Position numbers and translations under genes: made by a program. The notes below the pieces were generated by a model, which saw nothing but the letters and a program-made list of their open reading frames with translations, had not been told where the DNA came from and made no database searches. Shown here piece after piece: positions 32,154 through 41,196 of a stretch of 64,000 nucleotides of DNA (position 1 is its first letter; each line of letters opens with the position of its first letter). The stretch is from the NCBI RefSeq assembly GCF_002904295.1, contig NZ_PPHG01000026.1:124001-188000 (forward strand), given 5' to 3'. This stretch comes from Amycolatopsis sp. CA-128772. GTDB taxonomy: Bacteria; Actinomycetota; Actinomycetes; Mycobacteriales; Pseudonocardiaceae.

Positions 32154-32768
32154 TCAGGCTCCGGCCGGCGCGGCGCCCAGCGCGTCGACGAGGGCGCAGT
32201 GGCGCAGCCCGGCGAACAGCCGTTCGCCGAGCAGGGTGGTGATGAGCGCGGTCTCGGCGGGCCGCCGCGCCGGGCCGACGTCGTCGATCAGCGCCGCGTC
32301 GACGGCCGCGACCTCCCGGGCGAGGGCGGCGTACTGGGCGAGCCGGCCGGAAACGGCCTCGTGCCCGAGCCCGTGGCAGACGGCCAGCACGGTGACGAGG
32401 TTCGCCACCGCCGCATCGGCGTCGTCCGCGGCTTCCCCGAGCAGCCGTCCGACGTGCGCAAGCGCCCACGCCCGCGCGGCGGCGGGCACGGGCCGCCCGC
32501 TGACCCGCCCGTCCTGCGCCACCCCGAGCACGACCCGCGCCGCCCGCCCGGCATCCAGCGCCCCGAGCACATCAGCCACCTCGGCGAGCGACAACCCACC
32601 GATCTCCCGCAACGCACAGACGAGCCGCAGCCGCTTGACGTGCCCATCCGTGTAGTCCGCCTGGTTCGGCCCGACCCGCCGCCCGCCGGGCAGCAGCCCC
32701 TCGCGCAGGTAGTACTTGACGGTCGCGACCGGAACGCCCGATGCCGCGCTGAGTTCAGCCATCCGCAT
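32154..32768 (-). CDS. MerR-family transcriptional regulator
   Basis: This protein has 204 residues from the ATG at 32768. The N-terminal winged helix-turn-helix reads MAELSAASGVPVATVKYYLR followed by EGLLP, the MerR signature, with the dimerisation helix after about residue 70. The C-terminal part is all-helical and Ala-rich and shows no cysteine cluster for metals, so it is more likely a small-molecule or orphan MerR. The longer frame start at 32816 adds residues before the conserved region; the ATG at 32768 has GGGGA about 10 nt ahead. It converges with the enolase; its target is unknown. Confidence 0.85.
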   Translation of the reverse strand: MRMAELSAASGVPVATVKYYLREGLLPGGRRVGPNQADYTDGHVKRLRLVCALREIGGLSLAEVADVLGALDAGRAARVVLGVAQDGRVSGRPVPAAARAWALAHVGRLLGEAADDADAAVANLVTVLAVCHGLGHEAVSGRLAQYAALAREVAAVDAALIDDVGPARRPAETALITTLLGERLFAGLRHCALVDALGAAPAGA

Positions 32769-33029
32769 TGCGCAGGGTTCCCCTTTTCCACCCGTCGAGC
32801 CGGGCACCCCAGTCAACCGCTGAGCGGGGCCGGGGCCCAGGGTCGGGCACGAAGTCTGCGAGGATGCTTAGACTTCGCGCCGGCGGCGGTATGGCTGACA
32901 TTGCCCGGTCCACGAGAGCCGGATGTGTCCCCTTGTCCGGCTTGGCTCGGCTTCGTGCCGCCGACGGTCTGGGCTGATCGGTACTCGAATGGCCGCATTG
33001 CCGCCCGTATCACGCCGGGAAGGCGCCGG

Positions 33030-33500
33030 ATGTCGACCTTGGTGCTGCGGGCCGCCGAGGATGCCGGCTGCCGGTCTGGTTCCTGGACTCCGACCGGACG
33101 CCGCCGTGGTTCCACGAAGTTCCGGCGCTCGGCTGCACCAAGCTGCCGTGGAGTTCGTTGCCGCCGAGGCGGTCCGCTACCGCGCTGGGGCCGAGCCGGT
33201 TCGTCGCGCGCGCTTGTACGGTCACGAACTTCGGGACCTGTCCGAACGGGCGCTGCGGGGTGATGTGCACCTCGTCGCACCCGAGACCTTGACCCGGTTC
33301 GAGGAGCTGACCGGGCAGAACGGCGCGTACTGGCCGGACACCGTCGTCCTCGAGGTGGCCGAGCCGCGGAAAGTACGCTCTGCGTCAATCCCGACCACGA
33401 CCAGCAGATCGTCGAACGATCCTGTTTCATTGCGATCGTGCACCAGCCGGTCCCGGCGGCGTGCTGTGTCTCGCTTGCACGCGCGCCATGGAGAGCCGCC
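33030..33500 (+). pseudogene. Multiply frameshifted gene remnant
   Basis: Coherent protein-like pieces follow each other in different plus-strand frames: LVLRAAEDAG, then LPVWFLDSDRTPPWFHEV from 33068, then LHQAAVEFVAAEAVRYRAGA from 33133 running to about 33375, then CVNPDHDQQIVERSCFIAIV. This pattern fits one gene broken by at least three small indels. I do not recognise the family. The surrounding 32769-33562 interval shows no intact gene on either strand; its open frames are short or Arg-rich. Confidence 0.4.
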
Positions 33501-33562
33501 CGGCCCGCGACTGCTACAAGTCGCTGCCGAGTTGAGTCCGCGATGCGGTCCAGCCCGCGAAC

Positions 33563-34144
33563 TCACATGACGTCAAGCCGGGGAGCGGCCGACGCTGCCT
33601 CCGCCGCGTCGACGATCGCGTGTGCGTCGGCGGCGTTGTTCACGCGCACCGCCATGGCCGGCACCGCGCGTTTCGTCGGCCGGGTCGTGTACACCGCGAG
33701 GAACTTCGTCGAGCGGTTGTAGATCGCGGCCTTGGCCTGGTTCCAGTCGACCTCGAGGACCTGCCTGCGCACTATGCCGACGAACAGGAACAGGAGCCGC
33801 TGGTTCGTGCAGGCGAGGACGCCGAAGCCTTCTCCCTGTGCTCCGGTCAGGGCCAGGACCCGCTCCTCGGGACGGAGGTAGCCGGCCAGGAGGTTGACCT
33901 CCTTCATCGAACCGACGAGCAGGCCGCGCACGCGGCCCACCGCGTGCGCGATGTCCGGTCGGAGCGCGGGAGCCGTCTCCGCCGGCTTCGTGGGCGCGGG
34001 TGGCACGGCTGCCGGTGCCCGAGCCGGCAGCTCGGCGGTGTGGAACGTCCAGCGTCGGCCGTCCCAGTAGCGGAGCAGCAGTTCGTCGAGGGGATCGGTG
34101 AACCATCCGGGCGGGCGGACCGGAGTGATCGGTGGCCGGGTCAC
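33563..34144 (-). CDS. DUF2510 domain protein with PH-like C-terminal domain
   Basis: This is a 193-residue protein. The N-terminus PPGWFTDPLDELLLRYWDGR with the following RWT is the DUF2510 signature, a short Trp-rich motif usually at the end of actinobacterial membrane or secreted proteins. After a Pro/Ala linker comes a compact beta-rich domain (EERVLALTGAQGEGFGVLAC, TNQRLLFLFVG, KFLAVYTT) that resembles bacterial PH-like or YvbH-like domains. No transmembrane segment is visible. The GTG start lies 3 bp after the stop of the DUF4041 gene, so the two form an operon. The function is unknown. Confidence 0.8.
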   Translation of the reverse strand: MTRPPITPVRPPGWFTDPLDELLLRYWDGRRWTFHTAELPARAPAAVPPAPTKPAETAPALRPDIAHAVGRVRGLLVGSMKEVNLLAGYLRPEERVLALTGAQGEGFGVLACTNQRLLFLFVGIVRRQVLEVDWNQAKAAIYNRSTKFLAVYTTRPTKRAVPAMAVRVNNAADAHAIVDAAEAASAAPRLDVM

Positions 34145-34147
34145 GCG

Positions 34148-35500
34148 TCACTCACCCCCGTCGTCGGAGAGATCGCCGTCGGCGTGCAGAGCCATGGCCG
34201 GCAGCGCCGGCGCCCCAAGAGGTACTGCCGCGCCGCGGCGGTTCGGCTCGGACGCGCGCCATTCGACGGCCTCGGGCGTGTCGGTGTACTGGAGGACGTG
34301 GGCGTCGCGGATCGCGATCAGGTGCTCCTTCACCTCGGCCGGAGTGGCGTAGAAGAACTCGCGCCGCATGTTGACCAGGTTGACCCGCTTGTGGCTGAGC
34401 CGCCGGTGGAGTTCGGTCTCCAACGTCACCGCATCCTCGGAGAAAACCAGGGCGTGGACGTCGAAGCGGAAGGGCACGGACGCGTCCCCGAGCTCGCGGA
34501 CCCGGTCGAGGGGCTCGGACCGTCGTGTCATGCCGATCTTGACGACGTCCGGGCCGAAGGCGCCGATGTTGGAGATCACGTACACGTACCCGACCCGGAT
34601 GTTGGCCGCTCGCAGTTCGACTCCGGCGATGGCGTCGTCGATCGACGTCAGCTGCTCCTTCGCCCGCGTGGCACCGTCGAAGTCACCCTTCGCTTCGAGC
34701 TTGGTGATGGCGGTGGCGTAGTGGGCCCGTTCCTTGGCCAGGCGGGCGCGTTCGCGCTCGATCTCCTTCATCACCTTGGCCTCTTCGCGGAGGCGTTCAC
34801 GTTCCGCGCGGGCTTCATCTCGCTCGGCCTCGACCTTCACCAGGTAGTCCGCGGTCAGGTCGATTTCCCGGAGCCGAAGGCGGTGGTAGCTGTCGGAGAC
34901 GGCGATCCGCATCAGCACACCGAGCCGGCCGATGGTGTCCCGTGTGGTCGAAAGCCGCTTCTTCACCGCTTCGCGGGTGTGGGGCTTGACGACGCGGACG
35001 GCGTTGTCGGCTTCGGCGTTGTAGGCACGCAGCATCAGCTTGGCCATGTCGCGGCCGAGCTTCTGGCCCTCCTTGACCGACCCGTTGACGGCCCAGTCGA
35101 CCTGACACGACACCGCACTGCCCCGCGCCTCGACCTTGATCTGTTCGCGCAGCCTCTTCAGTTCGTCCTTGTAGGCGACGGCGTCGTCCAGCGGGTGGGC
35201 GTACTCGTAGACGCCGACCTCTTGCAGCAGCGCGAGTTCCCGCGTCTCGACCAGCCTGGATTGCCACGTCGCGGTCTCGGATTTCCGCTGTCCGATCGAT
35301 GCGTCGAGAGCCGCGCTCTCCTGCTTCGTCTTCTCGACGGTCGAACGTAACCGCCGCAGGTCGGCTTCCAGCGCGGGCGTTTCCGCGCCGCGCAGCTGGG
35401 TGACCCATCCGCGCAACTCCGCGATCGTCGCGTGTGCGGCACCGAGCTGCTGCTGCAACGCGGTCAGATCCGCATTCTCCCGACCGCCGAACAGTGCCAC
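34148..35500 (-). CDS. DUF4041 / T5orf172 (GIY-YIG-like) coiled-coil protein
   Basis: This is a 450-residue protein. Residues about 5-90 and 260-340 are charged heptad-rich coiled coils. Between them lies a DUF4041-like block (YEYAHPLDDAVAYKDELKRL). The C-terminal domain begins at GYVYVISNIGAFGPDVVKIG and continues to NMRREFFYA, matching the T5orf172/MUG113 branch of the GIY-YIG fold, including the Glu in TLETELHRRL. Such proteins occur in phages and variable islands; their biochemical role is not settled. The GTG at 35500 is chosen because GAAAGGG precedes it; the longer frame to 35581 reads as unrelated sequence. It forms an operon with the DUF2510 gene. Confidence 0.85.
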   Translation of the reverse strand: MALFGGRENADLTALQQQLGAAHATIAELRGWVTQLRGAETPALEADLRRLRSTVEKTKQESAALDASIGQRKSETATWQSRLVETRELALLQEVGVYEYAHPLDDAVAYKDELKRLREQIKVEARGSAVSCQVDWAVNGSVKEGQKLGRDMAKLMLRAYNAEADNAVRVVKPHTREAVKKRLSTTRDTIGRLGVLMRIAVSDSYHRLRLREIDLTADYLVKVEAERDEARAERERLREEAKVMKEIERERARLAKERAHYATAITKLEAKGDFDGATRAKEQLTSIDDAIAGVELRAANIRVGYVYVISNIGAFGPDVVKIGMTRRSEPLDRVRELGDASVPFRFDVHALVFSEDAVTLETELHRRLSHKRVNLVNMRREFFYATPAEVKEHLIAIRDAHVLQYTDTPEAVEWRASEPNRRGAAVPLGAPALPAMALHADGDLSDDGGE

Positions 35501-35749
35501 TGCCGTTGCCCTTTCACCCGGTGAATTTCGTATCCGGCCACAACGGACCGGATGGCTCACCTGAGATCGGCAACACCCCATGCCCTGTTACAACGTCGCT
35601 CCAGGTGCGCCTCTCTGCACTTGATCACAGTTCGGCAGCGCCGTGAGCGCGGACGTAACACGCAGAGTAGCCACCGCGACCCCTCATTCACGCGCATTGT
35701 CACCGAGAGGCCCAAGAAACGCGATTCGACTCAGAAAGAGAGAACCACC

Positions 35750-36292
35750 GTGAAGAAGGTTCTTATCGGCGTCGGCGTCGGCGTCGAGTTCGCCCTGCTC
35801 GTGATCGCCACGGCGTGCAGCGGCCCGGCACCTCGGGCGTCCGCGCCGATCGAGCAGCCCGCCGCGGCCACGACCCAGCCGCCTACTACCCAGCCGGTCA
35901 CCTCCGCGCCCAGCACGCTGTTGCCGACCAGCGCGAGCCACCACAACGAGACCAGCACCGTGGAGGCGGCTGCACAGTTCTCACCGCAGGTGGAGATGGC
36001 CCGCGACAAGGCGCAGAGCTACCTCGGTTTCAGCGCGTTCTCCCGCGCCGGCCTGATCCGGCAGCTGTCCTCGGACGCTGGGGAAGGTTTTCCGAAAGCC
36101 GTGGCCACCGAAGCCGTGGACAGCCTGTCGGTCGACTGGAACGCGCAGGCCGTCAAGTCGGCCGAGAGCTATCTGAGCTTCACGTCGTTCTCCTGCTCAG
36201 GCCTGAAGCAGCAGCTCTCGTCGTCTGCCGGAGAGGGCTACACCAAGGCGCAGGCCGCCTACGGAGCCGGCCGGACCGACGCGTGCAAGTAA
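35750..36292 (+). CDS. Ltp-family lipoprotein with two Ltp repeats
   Basis: This is a 180-residue protein with a lipoprotein signal (VKKVLIGVGVGVEFALLVIA followed by TAC), so the mature protein is anchored at Cys on the outer face of the membrane. A Pro/Thr/Ala linker follows, then two copies of the about 45-residue Ltp repeat: KAQSYLGFSAFSRAGLIRQL with SDAGEGF, and SAESYLSFTSFSCSGLKQQL with SSAGEGY. The prototype Ltp of phage TP-J34 blocks DNA injection by other phages; many bacterial homologues have no known role. The GTG at 35750 matches the start of the signal peptide. It is divergent from the DUF4041 operon across 249 bp with no other gene. Confidence 0.85.
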   Translation: MKKVLIGVGVGVEFALLVIATACSGPAPRASAPIEQPAAATTQPPTTQPVTSAPSTLLPTSASHHNETSTVEAAAQFSPQVEMARDKAQSYLGFSAFSRAGLIRQLSSDAGEGFPKAVATEAVDSLSVDWNAQAVKSAESYLSFTSFSCSGLKQQLSSSAGEGYTKAQAAYGAGRTDACK

Positions 36293-36294
36293 GG

Positions 36295-36828
36295 TCAAGT
36301 GCCTGATGTCGCCACCCCCGGGCCGTGCACCTGGGGCACCAGGCTGCCCGCGGCGTCGAGGAAGGCGTCGATCAGCGGTGACCGCCGCGTTGCCAGCCAG
36401 GCCAGGGACACCTGGTTCGGCCCGATGTCTTCGACCGGGATGCCGATGACGTCCGGGCGGGTGTAGAACGTGGCCGTCGACAGGGGGATGACGCTGATTC
36501 CCGCGCCGGCGGCGACGAGTTCCAGTTTTTCTTCGACGCTGTGGATGCGCGGGACTTCGGGGCGGTCCGGCTTGCGTAGTTCGAGGGCGATGTCCCGCCA
36601 TTCCGGGACGGCGTCGGGGTCCTGCAGCAGGTGCTCGTCGGCGAGTTCGGTGACCGACACGGACTCCTTCCCGGCCAGCCGATGCCCGGCGGGGACCATC
36701 ACGACGCGGGGTTCGGTGAACAGCGGCCGCACCGTCAGGCCGCGCTGGTCGACCGGCAGCCTGATGATGCTGACGTCCACGCGGCCGTCGTGGACGACCT
36801 CCACCTGGTCGTGCCAGCTGGTGCGCAC
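36295..36828 (-). pseudogene. LysR-family regulator lacking the DNA-binding domain
   Basis: The 177 residues from a GTG at 36828 correspond only to the later part of a LysR effector-binding domain (DQVEVVHDGRVDVSIIRLPV, PAGHRLAGKESVSVTELADE, VAAGAGISVIPLS). The roughly 110-residue N-terminal helix-turn-helix and linker are gone, and nothing similar lies upstream on this strand. The start codon is probably an internal Val codon of the former gene. The gene converges with the Ltp gene (2 bp between stops) and is divergent from the epimerase gene, the classic LysR arrangement. Confidence 0.8.
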
Positions 36829-36861
36829 CTCCCGCTCCCGTCGCCCCCATCATCGCAGGTC

Positions 36862-36884
36862 TGTGATGCCGTCGCGGCATCACA
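36862..36884. promoter_or_regulatory. 23-bp inverted repeat between LysR remnant and epimerase
   Basis: TGTGATGCC-GTCGC-GGCATCACA is a perfect repeat of two 9-bp arms around 5 bp. It contains the T-N11-A core typical of LysR operators and lies about 80 bp before the epimerase gene. It may be the surviving operator of the lost regulator. Confidence 0.55.
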
Positions 36885-36965
36885 GCGCACGGAACGGGTC
36901 TTGGACGCATCCCGGGTGCCCGGGCCACCGTGGAGGAGGAACCGAACACGAGTGATGGGACAGTG

Positions 36966-37559
36966 ATGAAGATCTTCCTCACGGGCGGCTCGGGCTACAT
37001 CGGCCGCGCCACGATCGGCGAGCTGGTACGGCAAGGGCACGTCGTCGAGGCGCTCGCGCGCAGCGAGCGGGCCGAGGCGGCCGTGGTCGCCGCCGGGGCG
37101 AGCGCGGTCCGTGGTGGCTTGACCGACCTCGACGTGCTCAACCAGGCGGCGGCGAGGGCGGAAGCCGTGATCCACCTCGCCCAGGCCACCGGCGGCGAGC
37201 CGGGCAGGGAAAGCGGCGCGATCCCCTACATCGCCGACGGCGGCAACCACTGGGCCCTGATCCACCTCGACGACCTCGCCCGGCTGTACACGGCGGCGCT
37301 GCCGGCTCCGGCGGGCTCGGTCTACCTCGGCGTGGGCGGGGTCAACCCGACGGCCAAGGAGGTCGCCGAGGCGTGCGCCCACGCCGCGGGGCCGGCCGGG
37401 AAGACCGTCTCCCTGTCCCTGGCCGAGGCCCGTGAGCGGATAAGCCCGATCGCCGACGCGTTCGCCCTCGACCAGCAGCTGACCCCGGCCAAGGCGCAGC
37501 GTGAACTGGGCTGGACGCCGGTGCACGCCGATCCGCTGACCGAGTTCGCCGCGGAATGA
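36966..37559 (+). CDS. NAD-dependent epimerase/dehydratase-like protein with internal deletion
   Basis: This is a 197-residue extended-SDR-like protein. The N-terminal Rossmann part is intact (MKIFLTGGSGYIGRATIGEL), and the C-terminal part (HWALIHLDDLARLYTAALPA) matches the end of the family. The usual length is near 290 residues. About 90-100 residues appear missing between VIHLAQATGGE and GAIPYIADGGNHW, which is where the catalytic Ser and YxxxK normally sit. It is therefore probably not an active reductase. The ATG at 36966 directly follows an in-frame GTG. The stop overlaps the start of the downstream hydrolase as ATGA. Confidence 0.75.
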   Translation: MKIFLTGGSGYIGRATIGELVRQGHVVEALARSERAEAAVVAAGASAVRGGLTDLDVLNQAAARAEAVIHLAQATGGEPGRESGAIPYIADGGNHWALIHLDDLARLYTAALPAPAGSVYLGVGGVNPTAKEVAEACAHAAGPAGKTVSLSLAEARERISPIADAFALDQQLTPAKAQRELGWTPVHADPLTEFAAE

Positions 37560-38218
37560 ACCGGGAGCCGGGCATGGACCGCGAGGCGGTGTCGTGGTCC
37601 GAAGTGGAGGGTGGTCGCGGGGCACGGCCGCTGCTGGTGATGCTGCACGGCTGGAGCTACGAAGAGACGCACCTGTACCGGCTGATCACGCCGCGCCTGC
37701 CGGACGAGGTTGTGGTCGCCTCGGTGCGGGCGCGGATTCCCGAAGGCGGTGGGTATGCGTGGTTCCCCAGCGAAGGCGACCCGATCGGTGATCCCCGGCC
37801 GGCGGTCGCGAACGCCGCGGCGCTGGACGTGCTGTCGTGGCTGGAGACCATCGAGGCACCGTCGATCGGGCTGCTCGGCTTCTCGCAAGGCGGCGCCATG
37901 GCGCACCAGCTCATGCGGTTGGCGCCGCACCGGTTCGCCTACTGCGTGAACCTGGCGGGATTCGTCGTGCGGGACGAGCAGCCCGGCGACGAACCGCTGA
38001 GCGTCACGCGACCACCCGTCTGTTGGGGACGGGGCCGGGAAGACCGGGTCATCCCGGCCGGCGCGCTCGCGCGGACCGAACGGTGGCCGGCTCGCCACGC
38101 CACCGCCGAGGTGCGCGTCCATCCCGGGCTGGGGCACGACGTCCGCGGCCCGGAGATCGACGACGTCGCCGCCTTCGTCGGCGAGCAGCTCCGCCGGCGG
38201 GCCTTCGAACGGGAATGA
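37556..38218 (+). CDS. Alpha/beta hydrolase, phospholipase/carboxylesterase type
   Basis: This is a 220-residue cytoplasmic hydrolase. It shows the oxyanion region VMLHGWSYEE, the nucleophile elbow GFSQGG near residue 105, and the C-terminal Asp and His (GREDRVI and GLGHDV), which make a complete triad. Its size and GFSQGG motif fit the carboxylesterase/phospholipase branch; the substrate is unknown. It is coupled to the preceding epimerase remnant by the ATGA overlap. A second ATG at 37574 is also possible as start. It converges with the EF-hand gene. Confidence 0.85.
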   Translation: MNREPGMDREAVSWSEVEGGRGARPLLVMLHGWSYEETHLYRLITPRLPDEVVVASVRARIPEGGGYAWFPSEGDPIGDPRPAVANAAALDVLSWLETIEAPSIGLLGFSQGGAMAHQLMRLAPHRFAYCVNLAGFVVRDEQPGDEPLSVTRPPVCWGRGREDRVIPAGALARTERWPARHATAEVRVHPGLGHDVRGPEIDDVAAFVGEQLRRRAFERE

Positions 38219-38257
38219 TGCGTCAGGACATCGGGTCCGGCGGCATGGGCGGACCGG

Positions 38258-38809
38258 TCAGCCCGGGATCTTCCCGAACAGGTGCGCCGCGGGGGCGTTC
38301 GGGTCTTCGCCGTAGAAGAACTCCGTCAGTGCCTGGTGGAATTCGGCTCGGTCCATGCCGCCCGAGCCGTCCAGGTCCAGTGCGGTGAAGACCGCCGCAC
38401 AGTCCTCCTGGGACACGTTGCCCGCCTGGCCGAAGATCTCCGCGAACTCGGCCTGGTCGACCCGGTCGTCGCCGTCGAGGTCGATCAGGTCGAAGTAGCA
38501 GTCGGCCACCGGGCCGACCTGCTGCGCGTACAAAGCGGGGTCGGCCAGCGCCCGGCGGAACCCTTCGGTCATCTCGCGCAGGTCGACTTTGCCGTCGCCG
38601 TCCTGGTCCATCGGCGCGATCACGGTGGCCCAGAACGCGTCCAGGCCCTCGGTCAGCTGCCGGGCGGTCGCGATCTGCTGCCCGGTGCCACGGGCCGCGA
38701 TGTAGCGCTCGCCCATCAACCGGACGTCGTGACGGGTGATCGACCCGTCGCCGTCGACGTCCGCACCCTTGAACCACTGGCGGTACTTGAGATCCCGAAT
38801 TTCGGTCAT
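38258..38809 (-). CDS. EF-hand calcium-binding protein (calerythrin-like) 1
   Basis: This is a 183-residue protein with four EF-hand loops of the DxDxDG type: DVDGDGSITRHD, DQDGDGKVDLRE, DLDGDDRVDQAE and DLDGSGGMDRAE. The layout resembles calerythrin and sarcoplasmic calcium-binding proteins of actinobacteria, thought to buffer or sense calcium in the cytoplasm. There is no signal peptide. Its ATG overlaps the stop codon of the molybdoenzyme gene as ATGA, so the two are translated as a pair. Confidence 0.92.
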   Translation of the reverse strand: MTEIRDLKYRQWFKGADVDGDGSITRHDVRLMGERYIAARGTGQQIATARQLTEGLDAFWATVIAPMDQDGDGKVDLREMTEGFRRALADPALYAQQVGPVADCYFDLIDLDGDDRVDQAEFAEIFGQAGNVSQEDCAAVFTALDLDGSGGMDRAEFHQALTEFFYGEDPNAPAAHLFGKIPG

Positions 38810-41196
38810 GGGCCCGCAACGTATGCACGCCCTTGCCTGATGTCCAGCGGCGTCCCCGAAGGAGGGAACTGGATCATTCGTTCGGGTGGCACGAGGCGGG
38901 GTGGTGCGAAGGCGAGCACATCGGGAACGGGACCGTCGTGGCGCTCGACGTCGACCAGCGCGCTGAGGGCACTCGGTCCCTGGGACAGGCGCGAGCACGG
39001 CCGGTCCGCGGTGAGGACGTTCGGATTGCCGTGGCGGTCCAGCGTTCCGCTCTGTCCCGGCTCGACCGGATCCCACCACGCCCCCGTGGACAGTTGCACG
39101 ACGCCCGGCATGACGTCGTCCGACAGGATCACGCCCGCGAGACAGCTGCCCCGGTCGTTGTACACGCGCACGATCATGCCGCTTTCGATGCCGCGCGCCG
39201 CGGCGTCCGAGGGGTTGATCGTCGCCGGCTCGCGGCCACGGATCTTCGAACCGAGGCTGTGGCCGCCGTTGTCGTACTGGCTGTGCAGGCGCGAAGCGGG
39301 CTGGTTCGAGATCAGGTGCAGCGGGAACCGGTCCGACAGGCCGGCGCGCAGCCACTCCGCCGGCTCGAACCACTTCGGGTGCCCGGCGCAGTCGTCGTAC
39401 CCGAACGAATCGATCTCCTCGGAGAAGATCTCGATCCGGCCCGACGGCGTCGTCAGCGGGAACCGCTGCGGATCCGCGCGCAGGCTTTCGAAACTGCCGG
39501 GATACGGCCCGGTCGACGCCGGGAGCTCAACGGTGGAGCTTCGCCAGAAGTCGTCGAAACCCGGCAGCGCGGCAGCTTCGCCGAGCTTTTCCCTCGTCTG
39601 CTCGTAGAGGTGCCGGACCCAGCCGATTTCCGAACGCGACTCCGTGAATTCCCGCTCGAACCCGAGCCGGGCGGCCAAGGCGGCGAAAATCGCGTGATCG
39701 GTGCGCGATTCGCCCGCCGGCTCGCGAACTTTCGGCATCGCGATCAGGTGGGGGTCGGAGAACCCGGCGGCGAAATCGTCCCGCTCCAGGCTGGTGGCCA
39801 CGGGCAGGACGATGTCGGCGAACTTGGCCGTCGTGTTCCACCAGGCTTCGTGCACCACCACCGTGTCCGGGAGCTGCCAGGCGCGGGTCAGCCGGTGGAG
39901 GTCCTGGTGGTGGTGGAACGGGTTCCCGCCGCACCAGTAGATCAGGCGGAGCTCCGGCAAGGTGAGGCGCCGGCCGTCGTAGTCGATGACTTCGCCCGGG
40001 TGCAGCAGGGTGTCGGCGATCCGCGCGACGGGGATGAAATCCGGAACCGGGTTGGCCACCGCCGGTACCGACGCCACGAAAGCGCGGTCCTCGGCCACGC
40101 CGGTCGCGTCCATCGTCGCGTAACCCGTGCCCCAGCCGCACCCGGGCCGCCCCAGGGAACCGGCCATGGCGGCCAGCACGACCGACATCCAGACGGGTTG
40201 TTCGCCGTGGTCTCCGCGCTGCACCGCGTAGTTGACCATGATGAGGGACCGCCGGGTGGTGAGTCGGCGAGCGAGGTCGACGAGCACGTCGGCCCCGATG
40301 CCCGTGATCTTCGCCGCCCAGGCGGCGTCCTTCCGGACGCCGTCGAGCTCGCCGGTCAGGTAGGCGGCGAAGCGGTCGAACCCGGTGCAGCACCGGCGCA
40401 GGAAGTCCTCGTCGTGCCACCCGTTGACCAGCATCGTGTGGGCCATGCCGAGCATCGCGGCGGTGTCGGTACCCGGGATGACGGGCAGCCACTCGGCGTC
40501 GGCGAACCCGGCGACGTCGCTGCGGAGGGGGCTGATGTTCACGAACCGCACCCCGGCCGCACGGCACCGGCGCAGCAGCTCCTGCGTGCGGTGCTTGACC
40601 AGCCCGCCGGGGTTGATCTGGCTGTTCTTGAGGGCCAGCCCGCCGAACGCCACCACCAGTTCACAGTTCCCGGCGATGGCGTCCCACATCGGCATCCGGC
40701 TCTGGTGGCTCCACGGATGACCGCCGATCACGTGGGGGAGGATGACCTCCAGCGCCGCGGTGCTGTAAGTGTTGCGGGAGCCGGTGTAGCCCCCGTCCAG
40801 CGCCAGGAACCGGTGGAGCTGTCCCTGCGCGTTGTGGAACCGGCCCGCGCTCGCCCAGCCGTAGGACCCGCCGAACACCGCGCTGTTCCCGTGCTGGGCA
40901 CGAACCCGGCGGAGTTCCTCGCTCACCAGCGTGATCGCCTGGTCCCAGCTCACCTCCACGAAGGCGTCCGAGCCCCTGGCCGCGCCGGGGGTGCGAGGCT
41001 CGCCGTTCAGCCAGCCCCGGCGCACTGCAGGGCGCAGCACGCGGGCGCTGTCGTCGGCGGCGGTCACCATGCCGGGGCCGATGGGCGACGGCGCGGGATC
41101 GTCGGGCCTGGGCTCGATGCGCACCAGCCGGCCGGAGTCGACGACGGCGACGAAACTACCCCAGTGCGTCGCCACCGGCACGCGTCTTTCCATCAC
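38806..41196 (-). CDS. DMSO reductase-family molybdopterin oxidoreductase (biotin sulfoxide/TMAO reductase-like)
   Basis: This is a 796-residue single-subunit molybdoenzyme. It lacks the N-terminal iron-sulfur cysteines and has the serine molybdenum ligand region (FGGSYGWASAGRFHNAQGQL), as in BisC, TorA and DorA. Other cofactor-binding segments are WCGGNPFHHHQD, LPVATSLERDD and the C-terminal LISNQPASRLHSQYDNGG. No twin-arginine signal is visible, so it is probably cytoplasmic, like BisC. The expected reaction is reduction of an S- or N-oxide; the substrate is not known. The GTG at 41196 has GGAG 7 nt upstream; the ATG at 41193 is also possible. It is followed in the operon by an EF-hand gene. 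Confidence 0.9.
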   Translation of the reverse strand: MMERRVPVATHWGSFVAVVDSGRLVRIEPRPDDPAPSPIGPGMVTAADDSARVLRPAVRRGWLNGEPRTPGAARGSDAFVEVSWDQAITLVSEELRRVRAQHGNSAVFGGSYGWASAGRFHNAQGQLHRFLALDGGYTGSRNTYSTAALEVILPHVIGGHPWSHQSRMPMWDAIAGNCELVVAFGGLALKNSQINPGGLVKHRTQELLRRCRAAGVRFVNISPLRSDVAGFADAEWLPVIPGTDTAAMLGMAHTMLVNGWHDEDFLRRCCTGFDRFAAYLTGELDGVRKDAAWAAKITGIGADVLVDLARRLTTRRSLIMVNYAVQRGDHGEQPVWMSVVLAAMAGSLGRPGCGWGTGYATMDATGVAEDRAFVASVPAVANPVPDFIPVARIADTLLHPGEVIDYDGRRLTLPELRLIYWCGGNPFHHHQDLHRLTRAWQLPDTVVVHEAWWNTTAKFADIVLPVATSLERDDFAAGFSDPHLIAMPKVREPAGESRTDHAIFAALAARLGFEREFTESRSEIGWVRHLYEQTREKLGEAAALPGFDDFWRSSTVELPASTGPYPGSFESLRADPQRFPLTTPSGRIEIFSEEIDSFGYDDCAGHPKWFEPAEWLRAGLSDRFPLHLISNQPASRLHSQYDNGGHSLGSKIRGREPATINPSDAAARGIESGMIVRVYNDRGSCLAGVILSDDVMPGVVQLSTGAWWDPVEPGQSGTLDRHGNPNVLTADRPCSRLSQGPSALSALVDVERHDGPVPDVLAFAPPRLVPPERMIQFPPSGTPLDIRQGRAYVAGP

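Noticed and set aside
32813..33430. Minus-strand open frame of 205 codons in the gap after MerR
   Set aside because: Arg- and Ser-rich shadow sequence; the plus strand carries more coherent though broken protein segments.
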